Shown in pieces: positions 17,878 through 26,181 of a stretch of DNA of 64,000 nt. The DNA is from Anaerocolumna cellulosilytica (GTDB lineage: Bacteria > Bacillota > Clostridia > Lachnospirales > Lachnospiraceae): the NCBI RefSeq assembly GCF_014218335.1, contig NZ_AP023367.1:4707501-4771500 (forward strand), read 5' to 3'. Position numbers and translations under genes: made by a program. The number at the start of each line of letters is the position of its first letter. Positions within the stretch are counted from its first letter, which is position 1. The notes beneath the pieces are model-generated. The model made no database searches, had not been told where the DNA came from, and saw only the letters and a list, made by a program, of their open reading frames with translations.

Positions 17878-18779
17878 TCTTCCTGCCCCTCCTGTTTATC
17901 AATCATTTCATAGACTTCCGGTTCTTTTATTTTTTTCATAAATATAACTACACCGAATAATACCAAAATGTTAGCTAAGGGGAAAATGACAATTTCGAAA
18001 ACCGACATTTCTACTCCTGCAAGAGCTTGATTGATTACCATTGCTGTGAGTGATGTCAGCATGGTGGCACCTTTCATACACATAACAGAAGCAAGCAGCA
18101 ATCCAACTGGTTTTCTACCCATTAATAAAATGGCAGCCAAAAGGGAAATAGGAATGACAAATCCCAAATCCATCACCTGTATCACAAGGGTTGTATAATG
18201 TTCCAAGCCAGGTGGGGTTTCTTTGCCAATCAAAGGCGGAATAATTCTCCCTGTCCACATCAGTGCAATGGCACAGGTAAAAATAATCATTAAAATACCG
18301 ATTGTCTTAACAGGAATTTCATCACCAAACGCCTGCCCTAGTTCCTTCCTGTCAAAAGAAATCATGACCAAAACCAGAGCAAAAAAGCTTAATGACATCA
18401 GTGCTACATAAACAAGAAATAAATAATTATACATGCAGAGAAAGGAATAGGACATATAGGTATAGAGAAAATATGCAAGTGTTCCTGCCAGTAAAATTCT
18501 TGCTCTTATGGATTTCTTTCCGGCAAGCATACAGGATACGATAAGCAGTGGAATTCCTAGTAACACTGTCACTAAGTCTTGTGCTATGGCCTGCGCTGCT
18601 GCCGCAATAGAGTCATTTTTATAAATACCTTTACCATATAGCGGAACCGTCTCCTCATGAATGGATAAAAAGGTCTGCCCCTCTTGACCTCCTCCTGAGA
18701 GTACTCCTATAATACCAGCTAGCAAGGATAATCCCACAATGAAAAAAACAAGTACACAGATACTTTTTTTATATTTCAT
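17874..18779 (-). CDS. Polytopic membrane protein, first of a paralogous pair
   Basis: 301 residues with about eight predicted membrane segments. The first loop contains VPLYGKGIYKNDSI, closely parallel to the loop in the 16460-17374 protein, and a charged cytoplasmic tail ends KQEGQEE. It follows the TetR gene by 10 bases and overlaps the flavodoxin start. No ABC or MFS motif is seen. It may form a heteromeric complex with its paralogue. The function is unknown. Confidence 0.6.
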   Translation of the reverse strand: MKYKKSICVLVFFIVGLSLLAGIIGVLSGGGQEGQTFLSIHEETVPLYGKGIYKNDSIAAAAQAIAQDLVTVLLGIPLLIVSCMLAGKKSIRARILLAGTLAYFLYTYMSYSFLCMYNYLFLVYVALMSLSFFALVLVMISFDRKELGQAFGDEIPVKTIGILMIIFTCAIALMWTGRIIPPLIGKETPPGLEHYTTLVIQVMDLGFVIPISLLAAILLMGRKPVGLLLASVMCMKGATMLTSLTAMVINQALAGVEMSVFEIVIFPLANILVLFGVVIFMKKIKEPEVYEMIDKQEGQEE

Positions 18780-18789
18780 CCAATTTCTC

Positions 18790-19371
18790 CTAATCTGTTA
18801 TATTCTTAATTGCTGAAAAAATAAACTCTGCTGCATTGTCAATTAATTGTTGTTGCTGTTCCTCCTCCACTTGTTCAATAATCAATCGCAGTGCGAGTCC
18901 AAACGCAAGTGACCAGATGATTTGTGCTGCCATTTCTATTTGATTGTCAGCCTTTTGCTGATAGCCTGGCAGTTTACGCAAGGTATCACACAACATACCA
19001 ACCGCCGGACGTTCTTTCGCAGCTCCTCTTTGTAAGACCGAAGTATGTGCCAGCACAGTCTTAGAGTCACTTAGCATGACACTTTTGTAAGCATCTCCCA
19101 TCTGTACAGCCAATTGAATGAACCGTTTACTCCCCTCCTTTAGCTTTTCTTCTGGTGTTATTTCACTAAGATCGCTTAAGGACAATGTTTCCAATATTTT
19201 TTTATAATTTTCTCCAATGAGAATTTCAACAATTTCTTCTTTGTTTTTGAAATAATGATAGATGCTTGCAGGTGAATATTCAATCATGTCTGCAATCTTT
19301 CGTATTGATATCCCATCTATCCCACTGCTTGCTACAATTTTGCGGGCAGCATTCAAGATTTCTTCGCGCAT
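18790..19371 (-). CDS. TetR-family transcriptional regulator
   Basis: 193 residues from the ATG, with the TetR helix-turn-helix at 1-50 (GISIRKIADMIEYSPASIYH, then YFKNKEEIVE) and a helical ligand-binding domain. The frame stays open upstream. GGAGGG lies 7 bases before an in-frame ATT at 19410 that would add 13 residues (SIAERKERDKAA), a typical TetR N-terminus; no RBS precedes the ATG at 19371. Either a rare ATT start is used or the start codon has mutated. It probably represses the downstream membrane/flavodoxin operon through the palindromes at 19444-19474. Confidence 0.85.
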   Translation of the reverse strand: MREEILNAARKIVASSGIDGISIRKIADMIEYSPASIYHYFKNKEEIVEILIGENYKKILETLSLSDLSEITPEEKLKEGSKRFIQLAVQMGDAYKSVMLSDSKTVLAHTSVLQRGAAKERPAVGMLCDTLRKLPGYQQKADNQIEMAAQIIWSLAFGLALRLIIEQVEEEQQQQLIDNAAEFIFSAIKNITD

Positions 19372-19443
19372 TGCTGCTTTATCTCGTTCTTTTCGTTCTG
19401 CAATACTAATAATAATCCCTCCAAACTATACGCTGTTTATTTA

Positions 19444-19474
19444 TTAAACACTGTTTAATATACAGTATTACTGT
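19444..19474. promoter_or_regulatory. Two perfect palindromes, likely TetR operators
   Basis: TTAAACACTGTTTAA (19444-19458) and ACAGTATTACTGT (19462-19474) are both perfect odd-length palindromes sharing the AAACAGT/ACTGTTT half-site. They lie about 70-100 bases before the tetR coding start, where the operon promoter should be. This is the expected arrangement for autorepression. Confidence 0.7.
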
Positions 19475-19607
19475 TTGTGTGTCAATATTTTTATAATGAA
19501 AACCAAATAAAATAAGCCGTCAAGGAATTTTACTTCTTAACGGCTGGGTATCAATACTCTTATTCTGTTTTTATATAGCTGAAAGCTTTATCACTAAGTT
19601 GGGTTTA

Positions 19608-20084
19608 TCATGAAAGATAAGCTACCATAATATATTCTTCTTCGTTTTCCTCAAAAACAATAAATCCAACTTTTTCATACATTTTTACTGCATAATTTTC
19701 TTTCTGGACAGACAAAGAAGCTTTTGAATACCCTTCTGCTTTCAGCAGTAAGAGCATTTCTTTTAACAAAGCGGTTCCTATCCCTAATCCCCTGTATTCT
19801 TTATACACAGATATTGCAAGAGAGGGTGATTCATCATCTATGTGCCCATAGTCCTTCATAATTCGCACCCAAACAGCACCTATAATCTTTTCTTCTACCT
19901 CTGCAACAAGAGCTTTGTCATGCTTTGAGTTTCCAAAATCATAGGTATATACTTGCATTTCAGGGGACTTAATTATAGATTTGAGCGGTGGGTCTGTTCC
20001 TTCAGGAATGTATATTGCTTCATACAAAAAATCATTTAGTAAGGGGTATTCATCCCTTTTCATAGTTCTTATTGTATAATCCAT
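19608..20084 (-). CDS. GNAT-family N-acetyltransferase
   Basis: 158 residues. The acetyl-CoA-binding motif A is clear (LAISVYKEYRGLGIGTALLK), followed by ASLSVQKENYAVKMYEKVGF, the C-terminal motif B. The ATG has GGAG 8 bases upstream. The gene stands alone between the TetR operon and two small genes of unknown function. The acceptor could be an amino acid, an antibiotic or a protein; nothing in the sequence decides it. Confidence 0.82.
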   Translation of the reverse strand: MDYTIRTMKRDEYPLLNDFLYEAIYIPEGTDPPLKSIIKSPEMQVYTYDFGNSKHDKALVAEVEEKIIGAVWVRIMKDYGHIDDESPSLAISVYKEYRGLGIGTALLKEMLLLLKAEGYSKASLSVQKENYAVKMYEKVGFIVFEENEEEYIMVAYLS

Positions 20085-20151
20085 ATTTTATCTCCGGGTT
20101 CGGGCTTATTTGACCAAAAATTTGAAATTGACATAGATATGATGGAAGAAA

Positions 20152-20493
20152 TTAAATATCAATACAAACTTTAATGTTGCCTATTTGAATTTCTGTACTT
20201 TTACTTTCTTGTACTTTTTTATCTAAATTATTTATTGCCTTTTCTGCAACTTCGATCGAATCATCCACGGATTTATCATCAATTTCCTGTTTAGTAAACC
20301 TAATTGCATTATATGGAGACTTCTCTCCGTTTTTCTTCTTAACAGCTGAATTCAACCTATCAATATCTTCCTTCTCTAAAATATTTATTCCAGCTTTTTT
20401 CTGTTCTCTTTGCATAAAACTATTATTATGCGTTTTCTTGAGTTTTGAATGAATTTCAGCATTAGCTATATTTTTCTGTTTGTCATCTGCCAT
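20152..20493 (-). CDS. Hypothetical charged protein, second of a pair
   Basis: 113 residues beginning MADDKQKNIANAEIHSKLKK, very rich in Lys, Glu and Asn, with a helical middle (IEVAEKAINNLDKKVQES) and a short beta-like C-terminus (IQIGNIKVCIDI). No known domain was recognised. It starts five bases after the partner gene ends, so they form a two-gene unit. The pair could be a small toxin-antitoxin or secreted-effector set, but nothing in the sequence proves it. Confidence 0.45.
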   Translation of the reverse strand: MADDKQKNIANAEIHSKLKKTHNNSFMQREQKKAGINILEKEDIDRLNSAVKKKNGEKSPYNAIRFTKQEIDDKSVDDSIEVAEKAINNLDKKVQESKSTEIQIGNIKVCIDI

Positions 20494-20498
20494 TGTAT

Positions 20499-20747
20499 TT
20501 ATTTCTGTGCATGTTCAGTAGCCTCCATTGCCGTTTGTTTTGCTTTTCTATTTAATGCTTTTTTCGTACCATTATCAGCACTATCAGTTGATTTAGATGC
20601 ATTTGACAAGGCTTTTGCTGCCTTTAAATCTTGATATGCTAATTCTCGCTGCTCAACAGAGTTTTCATTTTCAAAATTCAATTCATTTTTACTCTCTTCC
20701 TCTATTTGAACAAATGCAGGTTTTGTTAAATAATCATTAAAACTCAT
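20499..20747 (-). CDS. Hypothetical small charged protein, first of a pair
   Basis: 82 residues, ATG preceded by AAGGAG at six bases. The sequence (MSFNDYLTKPAFVQIEEESK, then an Ala/Lys-rich tail) shows no signal peptide, membrane segment or known motif and is probably disordered or helical. It is followed at once by the 113-residue partner. Base composition is A+T-rich, like other cargo. Confidence 0.45.
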   Translation of the reverse strand: MSFNDYLTKPAFVQIEEESKNELNFENENSVEQRELAYQDLKAAKALSNASKSTDSADNGTKKALNRKAKQTAMEATEHAQK

Positions 20748-20899
20748 TTTTCTCCTTTATTCACATTTTATTGATCTAATATTTTTTATAAATCTAAATC
20801 TTTGTCCTAATAAGTTCATATTATATTATGACATATGAAAAATTATTTATAATTTTCTACTCTATAGTCATCATCTCATGCTCATTAGCAACTTGGAAT

Positions 20900-21337
20900 T
20901 TATCGTTCTGACACGTATTTTTTTATTTCATCCGAATTTAATTTCCGCACCTGTGTATTTGCATATTCTCTGAAATCTTTAACATTAAAAACCGGGTTCA
21001 TGCTTTCACACCTTTTTCCTTTGTTCCTTTTCAGATATAATTCCAGCTCCATGCTATTGGCAAAAATCTTGTATGACAGCCTGCCTTCTTCACTCTTTAT
21101 CTCATAAATACCACATGCTTTTTTCATGGTATAATCAGCAGTGCGTAAGTATAATTTTGCAACCTCCAGTGACTTAAATGGAAAATTCCACCGTTGCACT
21201 CCTCGCTTTGGGTCACTCTCAATACAAATACACCTCCCACAGGTTCCACAAATGTACTGGGTGTGTGTTTCCAAACAATCTAAAGGATTTAGTAAAGGTG
21301 TTATTCTATTTTCATCAACATAACATTCGTCACACAT
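20900..21337 (-). CDS. Hypothetical protein with an N-terminal zinc-binding Cys cluster
   Basis: 145 residues. The first 45 contain C-x2-C (MCDECYVDEN) and CGTCGRCICIE, enough ligands for one zinc site. The rest is a mixed alpha/beta domain (WNFPFKSLEVAKLYLRTADY, IYEIKSEEGRLSYKIF). Similar proteins occur widely in Firmicutes without a known function. It lies 50 bases after the DUF3841 gene, possibly in one transcript. Confidence 0.55.
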   Translation of the reverse strand: MCDECYVDENRITPLLNPLDCLETHTQYICGTCGRCICIESDPKRGVQRWNFPFKSLEVAKLYLRTADYTMKKACGIYEIKSEEGRLSYKIFANSMELELYLKRNKGKRCESMNPVFNVKDFREYANTQVRKLNSDEIKKYVSER

Positions 21338-21387
21338 ATTTATTTCACCTCATATATTTTAAATTTCTCATTCTAACCGCTTCAAAG

Positions 21388-21921
21388 TCATCGCGATATG
21401 AAATGCTCCGCTTTTATTACCCATTCCCATCTAATTTCCCATAGCGTAGCTTGCGTTGTAAGGAATGGATGCGACTCTCCATCATAACTACAATCTATAT
21501 CAAATATATTCTCCCAGCTTTTTTGCTTTTCTGCTTGGGAATAAATAGCTTCGTCACGGTACGGAAATATGATATCTCCGTTATTCAAAACCACATGCCA
21601 ATAATCAAAATCAGAGAGCAATACAAACTTGTCCGGGACATCTATTGTTAACAAAACAATTGGAGAGCCCTTCTTTCCCCAGTGGCGACCATGGATTCTC
21701 ATATCAAGCCTTTTCCGTTTTCCTTCCCATTGATACCATGCCCATACAGGAAAAATAACGCCTTCTGGCGAATTACCCATACGTTTGGTCATTTGGCTTG
21801 AAATCCATAGATAGGCTTCTTTAAAGGAATCGTCACAAATGCGTGCTTCATTTGCTCTAAGCACTCCTTTTTTTCTCATTTCTTCATATGCACACTTATG
21901 CTGTATTGTCCATAAAACCAT
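21388..21921 (-). CDS. DUF3841-family protein
   Basis: 177 residues beginning MVLWTIQHKCAYEEMRKKGV, which together with WAWYQWEGKRKRLDMR, the VLLTIDVPDKFVLLSDFDYW stretch and a C-terminal QATLWEIRWEWV helix identifies DUF3841. The pattern resembles ADP-ribosyltransferase-like folds, but no activity is established to my knowledge. The start follows TGGAGG at 6-7 bases. The next gene downstream is the Cys-cluster protein. Confidence 0.75.
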   Translation of the reverse strand: MVLWTIQHKCAYEEMRKKGVLRANEARICDDSFKEAYLWISSQMTKRMGNSPEGVIFPVWAWYQWEGKRKRLDMRIHGRHWGKKGSPIVLLTIDVPDKFVLLSDFDYWHVVLNNGDIIFPYRDEAIYSQAEKQKSWENIFDIDCSYDGESHPFLTTQATLWEIRWEWVIKAEHFISR

Positions 21922-22134
21922 AGTACCTCCATAACTTCATTTACACCTGTATCACCTATCAATTCATTTGTCATCTTTAACTCAACAGCAATACATATGG
22001 TAAATGCTTTTTATTAACACAATTTACATAAAGGTTAATTGCGCCTTGTGTCTCCTCAATATCTGCATAAGTTTCATTTGGAATCCATTTTTCACTTTTT
22101 CATCCAAATGGTTTTCATATAAAGTTGAACATCT

Positions 22135-22827
22135 TTATATGAATTCTTCCAGCCATTTTCTAACGATTTCAAAATCTCTCTCTTGCATAAATGGATGCTC
22201 ACTGTTCCCAGAAATTGTTAAGCTACAATTATGTTGTTCCACAAATTTCTGAATTACATCTTCCGATTGCATATTGTCTTTTCCACCATAAAGAATAGAA
22301 GTCGGAAGATTCCATATTTCTATTGGGTGATTTATGACGTACTGATAGTAATCCCAATGCAATAAATCAACTGGCGTGGAAATTTCTTTTTCGGTAAATA
22401 GCTTTTCCTCCGTTACCTGAAACCACGTAAACATCTGCCGAATCAAATATTCCATATCTAATATAGGTGATTGGAACAGACATTTTGTAAAGTTTCTATC
22501 TGCATATGCATGCAAGCTAAAATAAGCCCCTAAGCTGCAAGCATATAAAGAAACTTCCTTCCATCTTGAAAATGTATAATTGCCTATGGCAGTAAGGTCA
22601 TGTATCCCATTCCAGATATCACAACGATAATTACCATCTTTTCTTTCCCCATGTTCTGGTAAATCAAAACTAATGGTTTGATATCCATTTTTTTCTGCAA
22701 TTTCTGCAAAATTTTCTGCATACTCTTTGCAAGACATTTTACCGTGAACATGAATATATGCCTTGCCTGATTCCTTGCCCCAAATAATTGCTGGGATGTT
22801 ATCTATTTTAACTTTCTGAGCTTTCAT
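22135..22827 (-). CDS. Alpha/beta hydrolase
   Basis: 230 residues. It has an alpha/beta hydrolase order: VHGKMSCKEYAENFAEIAE, then FDLPEHGERKDG, the nucleophile elbow YACSLGAYFSL with Ser in the CSLG context, ILYGGKDN with the Asp and NSEHPFMQ with the His. ATG at 22827 was chosen because GGAGG lies six bases upstream; the longer GTG start would begin inside that site. It is related to uncharacterised serine aminopeptidase/esterase-like proteins. A 16-codon leader frame and a hairpin lie directly upstream. Confidence 0.75.
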   Translation of the reverse strand: MKAQKVKIDNIPAIIWGKESGKAYIHVHGKMSCKEYAENFAEIAEKNGYQTISFDLPEHGERKDGNYRCDIWNGIHDLTAIGNYTFSRWKEVSLYACSLGAYFSLHAYADRNFTKCLFQSPILDMEYLIRQMFTWFQVTEEKLFTEKEISTPVDLLHWDYYQYVINHPIEIWNLPTSILYGGKDNMQSEDVIQKFVEQHNCSLTISGNSEHPFMQERDFEIVRKWLEEFI

Positions 22828-22838
22828 TTTTACCTCCA

Positions 22839-22890
22839 CCTATCGAGGTATTCCCCTCCATAGGTTCTTTAATTTAAATTTATTTGACAT
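22839..22890 (-). promoter_or_regulatory. Leader frame of 16 codons overlapping a hairpin before the hydrolase gene
   Basis: ATG at 22890, eight bases after AAAGGAGG, opens a frame MSNKFKLKNLWRGIPR-stop ending at 22840. Its last codons lie in a hairpin (22839-22864, CCTAT-G-GAGG pairing with CCTC-G-ATAGG), just ahead of the hydrolase RBS. The layout resembles leader-peptide control, in which ribosome movement changes folding. The region may instead be the tail of a decayed gene, since the frame is open for about 37 codons further upstream. Confidence 0.4.
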
Positions 22891-23046
22891 GATATATCCT
22901 CCTTTCTCGGCTCTTTTACAAGGTTCCTTCACTGCAACATTAAATCCTAACTTTTCAATAAACAGGCATCCTGCTGACACCTGTTTAAAGTTTACCACAA
23001 TCAACTACGATAATCTATTCTTTTTCCTACATATGACAAATTCGAC

Positions 23047-25422
23047 TTACTTCTCTTTCTTCGCATTTATCTCATGTATATTCGTATTATAAAGCCGATA
23101 CAGCTCCGTCTCCTTACTAATCTGATTATCAAACGGAATCACTACAGAACCACACTTCATCAGTCCCATCCCCGATGAGGTATTCGTGACAAATCGAAGC
23201 TGAGCCTCAGATACCCCAATGACCTCCGACATTTTGGAGCTGTCCGAATTTGCCTGCTTTAATAGTGCAACGAATTCAGAATTGGCAAGCATGGTAGTTG
23301 CCGTATAATCTTGAAGCAAATCCACTAAATTTTGGGTTATTCCAGTGCACAGACCACCTTGTTTTCTTACCTTCTTCCAGAGCTGTTGGAGATACTTTGC
23401 CGAATATTCTGAATTTAAGAGCACATGAATTTCATCAATATAGAGCCAGGTTGCTTTTCCCTTCTGACCATTTTCTACGATTCTCTGCTGAATGGATTCC
23501 ATCATAACCAGCATTGTAATGGGGCTTAATTCGGAACCTAAATCTCTGATTCCATAGACGGTAAAGCGATTGTCTACATCCACATTGGTTTGGTGGTTAA
23601 AGATATTGAGTGAACCATTCACAAATAGCTCCAAGGATAGTGCAATGTCCTTTGCCTCTTCCTCTGGCTGTTCTAAAAGCAGACCATAAAAGTCACTCAT
23701 TACCGGAATGTACTTTTCTTTACTACGAGCAATATCCAGATACAGCTTTCTGACACATCGGTCAATAATAGACTTTTGGCGGGAATCTAAGCTATCTCCA
23801 ATACACTGTTCGCAAAGCCCCAGCATAAATTCTCCCTTTTCCCTTACCATCCCTTTGGAATCGTTTGGATCAATGCTCCATACATCCAGCTCCAGGGGAT
23901 TCACATAGTGATCCGTATAAGTGGACATATTTACAACGGTTCCGCCGTAGGTGTGTGCAATGTCAAAGTACTCATTCATGGGATCAATTACAATAATTTC
24001 ATCTGTTCCGGATAAATAAACAGAACCCATCTCCATCTTACAAAAGAAGGATTTCCCGGAACCTGGTACCCCAAATACAAAGCCATTTCCATTAATCAGC
24101 TTCTTACGATTCCCGATATTCACATTCTTTGAAATCTGGTTGATTCCATAATAATTACCGGTTAGGTCATTTAGCTCCTGTACATTAAAAGGCATAAGCA
24201 CGGCAAGGGACTGAGTTAACAGTGTTCGCATGGTCTCCACCTGCCTCACCCCTATGGGAAGGGCGGTATTTAATGCTTCTCTCTGCTTTAAATAATGGGT
24301 ATCAATGGTACAGCTGTTACGCTTTCCAATGGTCTTTACCGTCTCGCAGACACTGTCCAGCTCCTTCTTGCTTTCTGCCATTAGAATAATGGTGACTGCC
24401 ACATAAAAAAGGCACTGGTCATTTTCACGGACATCATCCATAATGGCTTCAATCTCTTTTTTCTCCGTTCTCTTGGCATAAGAGATTTCGGTAGCAAAGT
24501 CATTATTCTTATTACGAACTCTCTGCTGTTTAATAATATCCGATTCAATACCAAGGTATTTCCTTTGGAGCACTTTGGTAGTCAAATCCTTGGGCACCGG
24601 CACCACATCAATGCTGGTAATGGAATGTACGGGCAAGGAGGTAATCTCGTTGATAAACCGATCCGATAAGCTACTTGGATACTTCTTGATAAAAAGTGCC
24701 CTGCAATATTTGCTCTCATCCTCAAAGTAATCTGGAAAATACTTTATCATGCCATTGCAAAGGTCATTTCTAAAATCACTTCCTATCTTTTTCCCCTGTT
24801 TGATGTCAAAATCAAAAGTCCCCTCTTTTCCTAGATGATAATAGTCATGAAGTACATGAAGTCTCTCATTTCCAGATAGGGGAAGAATTTCAGCTCCAAG
24901 CTCTGTAAAAGCCTTATGTATGGTTGCCTCTAGCGTTGCAAACTGTGCCTTTGCTTCTTCAAAGTTCTTTCGCTCAATGGTAATGGTCAGGTATCGTTCC
25001 TGTTCGATTCCCTGTCTTCCTTCTAATATCTTTTCTTCAATAATGTCATTGTAGATTTTTCGGAAAGGATTAAAATCATCCTCCTGCTCTCTAATCAGCA
25101 CCTTTTCTCGTAGCTCCGCCATGTTCTTATTCTTATTGTTGATTGTTATTTTGTAATTACAATCCAATGAATTTAAAAACTTACAGTATCGTTCAAAAAT
25201 GCCAATCTGCTCCTCTTCCGTGGCAGTGGTATAATTAATATCCTGAAAGCGGTAACACTTGGAGTACTTGTTTAAGGATGTTTTTCCACCTTTACTCACT
25301 TCAAATATCCCATTCTCTGCTACTGCCATAATCTCAATGGTTTCCTGTATGGATTTGGGCGTTTTAAAAAGTGGTTCACTTCCTTTTTTCAGTTCCTTAA
25401 ATCCATCTGTAAATAAACCCAT
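23047..25422 (-). CDS. virB4: VirB4-family conjugation ATPase
   Basis: 791 residues from the ATG at 25422 (MGLFTDGFKELKKGSE), chosen because family members begin MGLF and GAGG lies nine bases upstream; a TTG at 25509 would add 29 residues. It powers assembly and transport of the mating channel at the inner face of the membrane. Seen: Walker A FGVPGSGKSFFCK, EIIVIDPMNEY, Walker B WLYIDEIHVLL and the Q/R region GGLCTGITQNLVDLL. The N-terminal 350 residues are the family's non-catalytic half. It follows the PrgI gene and a small membrane ORF in the standard VirB3-VirB4 order. Confidence 0.92.
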   Translation of the reverse strand: MGLFTDGFKELKKGSEPLFKTPKSIQETIEIMAVAENGIFEVSKGGKTSLNKYSKCYRFQDINYTTATEEEQIGIFERYCKFLNSLDCNYKITINNKNKNMAELREKVLIREQEDDFNPFRKIYNDIIEEKILEGRQGIEQERYLTITIERKNFEEAKAQFATLEATIHKAFTELGAEILPLSGNERLHVLHDYYHLGKEGTFDFDIKQGKKIGSDFRNDLCNGMIKYFPDYFEDESKYCRALFIKKYPSSLSDRFINEITSLPVHSITSIDVVPVPKDLTTKVLQRKYLGIESDIIKQQRVRNKNNDFATEISYAKRTEKKEIEAIMDDVRENDQCLFYVAVTIILMAESKKELDSVCETVKTIGKRNSCTIDTHYLKQREALNTALPIGVRQVETMRTLLTQSLAVLMPFNVQELNDLTGNYYGINQISKNVNIGNRKKLINGNGFVFGVPGSGKSFFCKMEMGSVYLSGTDEIIVIDPMNEYFDIAHTYGGTVVNMSTYTDHYVNPLELDVWSIDPNDSKGMVREKGEFMLGLCEQCIGDSLDSRQKSIIDRCVRKLYLDIARSKEKYIPVMSDFYGLLLEQPEEEAKDIALSLELFVNGSLNIFNHQTNVDVDNRFTVYGIRDLGSELSPITMLVMMESIQQRIVENGQKGKATWLYIDEIHVLLNSEYSAKYLQQLWKKVRKQGGLCTGITQNLVDLLQDYTATTMLANSEFVALLKQANSDSSKMSEVIGVSEAQLRFVTNTSSGMGLMKCGSVVIPFDNQISKETELYRLYNTNIHEINAKKEK

Positions 25423-25442
25423 TTTATCCAACCTCGCTTTCT

Positions 25443-25500
25443 GATTATAAGCACAGCCGGGGACAACCCCGGTCATGCCTGGATTGTCCCGACCTTTTTG
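25443..25500 (-). other. G+C-rich hairpin before virB4
   Basis: On the minus strand CCGGGG-TTGT-CCCCGG forms a perfect six-pair stem in an otherwise A+T-rich setting, just ahead of the preferred virB4 start. No T run follows, so it is not an ordinary terminator. It could affect translation of virB4 if the downstream start is used. Confidence 0.4.
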
Positions 25501-25512
25501 GTCAGACAATGG

Positions 25513-25668
25513 TTACGAAACTATTTCCTTTGTAATCTTAAGGATTGCCATACCGGCAATCAATACAACTACAATTCCAATACTGTCAAATAGAAGCTTT
25601 TTTGTTTTTATACCCCATATCCGCTTCAGCAGACTCAAAATCAATCGTTGAAAGTGCTTTTCTTTCAA
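25513..25668 (-). CDS. Small single-pass membrane protein between prgI and virB4
   Basis: A 51-codon frame with a TTG start: a basic N-terminus (MKEKHFQRLILSLLKRIWGI) followed by one hydrophobic segment (SIGIVVVLIAGMAILKI). It begins eight bases after the PrgI stop and ends four bases before the longest virB4 frame, so it fills the gap exactly. No strong RBS other than AAAAGAGG touching the TTG is seen; it may be translated by coupling. Function unknown. Confidence 0.4.
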   Translation of the reverse strand: MKEKHFQRLILSLLKRIWGIKTKKLLFDSIGIVVVLIAGMAILKITKEIVS

Positions 25669-25675
25669 CCTCTTT

Positions 25676-26125
25676 TCATGGCTTCAAATTTCTCCTGTTT
25701 CCTTCGTTGTTCTGAATCTGTTCCTTTACTTGCTTTCCCTTCCTGTCCCTATCTGCTTTTTGTGTGTTCCGCTTAAGCTTCTGACCAACTCCGCTGTCTT
25801 CCTTCCTAAGTTCCTTGATTACCAGTTCCCCTTCCGTGGAACCATAAGTAAGAGCCTTATTGCCAAACATAAAGTGAAGCTTTCTGCTCATATATTCATA
25901 AAAATCCATTCCGTTATAAGAATAGAATCCTCCCAGGGCAATGGGTGCTACACAAGGTATTGCCACATAAGCAGCTCCGGTCAGACCAATATAGCGGTAT
26001 AAAAGCAGTACCATACCGCCACCCACTAGAATACTGAGCGCTGAAAAAATAAGTTGCTTTGCAGATAATCCAAGAATTATAGATTCCTGATATCGGTCTA
26101 TATCTTTGTTTATTTCAATAATCAA
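25676..26125 (-). CDS. PrgI-family (VirB3-like) conjugation membrane protein
   Basis: 149 residues with a TTG start directly after AGGAGGGGG. The order is a short N-terminal tail (MIIEINKDIDRYQESIILGL), two membrane segments (LIFSALSILVGGGMVLLLYR and AAYVAIPCVAPIALGGFY), then YNGMDFYEYMSRKLHFMF, which is the PrgI signature, and a basic C-terminal tail. PrgI/VirB3 proteins partner with VirB4 in the channel. It is next to virB4 and virB6. Confidence 0.88.
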   Translation of the reverse strand: MIIEINKDIDRYQESIILGLSAKQLIFSALSILVGGGMVLLLYRYIGLTGAAYVAIPCVAPIALGGFYSYNGMDFYEYMSRKLHFMFGNKALTYGSTEGELVIKELRKEDSGVGQKLKRNTQKADRDRKGKQVKEQIQNNEGNRRNLKP

Positions 26126-26181
26126 ATTTCCCCCTCCTATGAACTTACTTCTTCTGTTTCTGCTTTTTCATTGCACCACGT

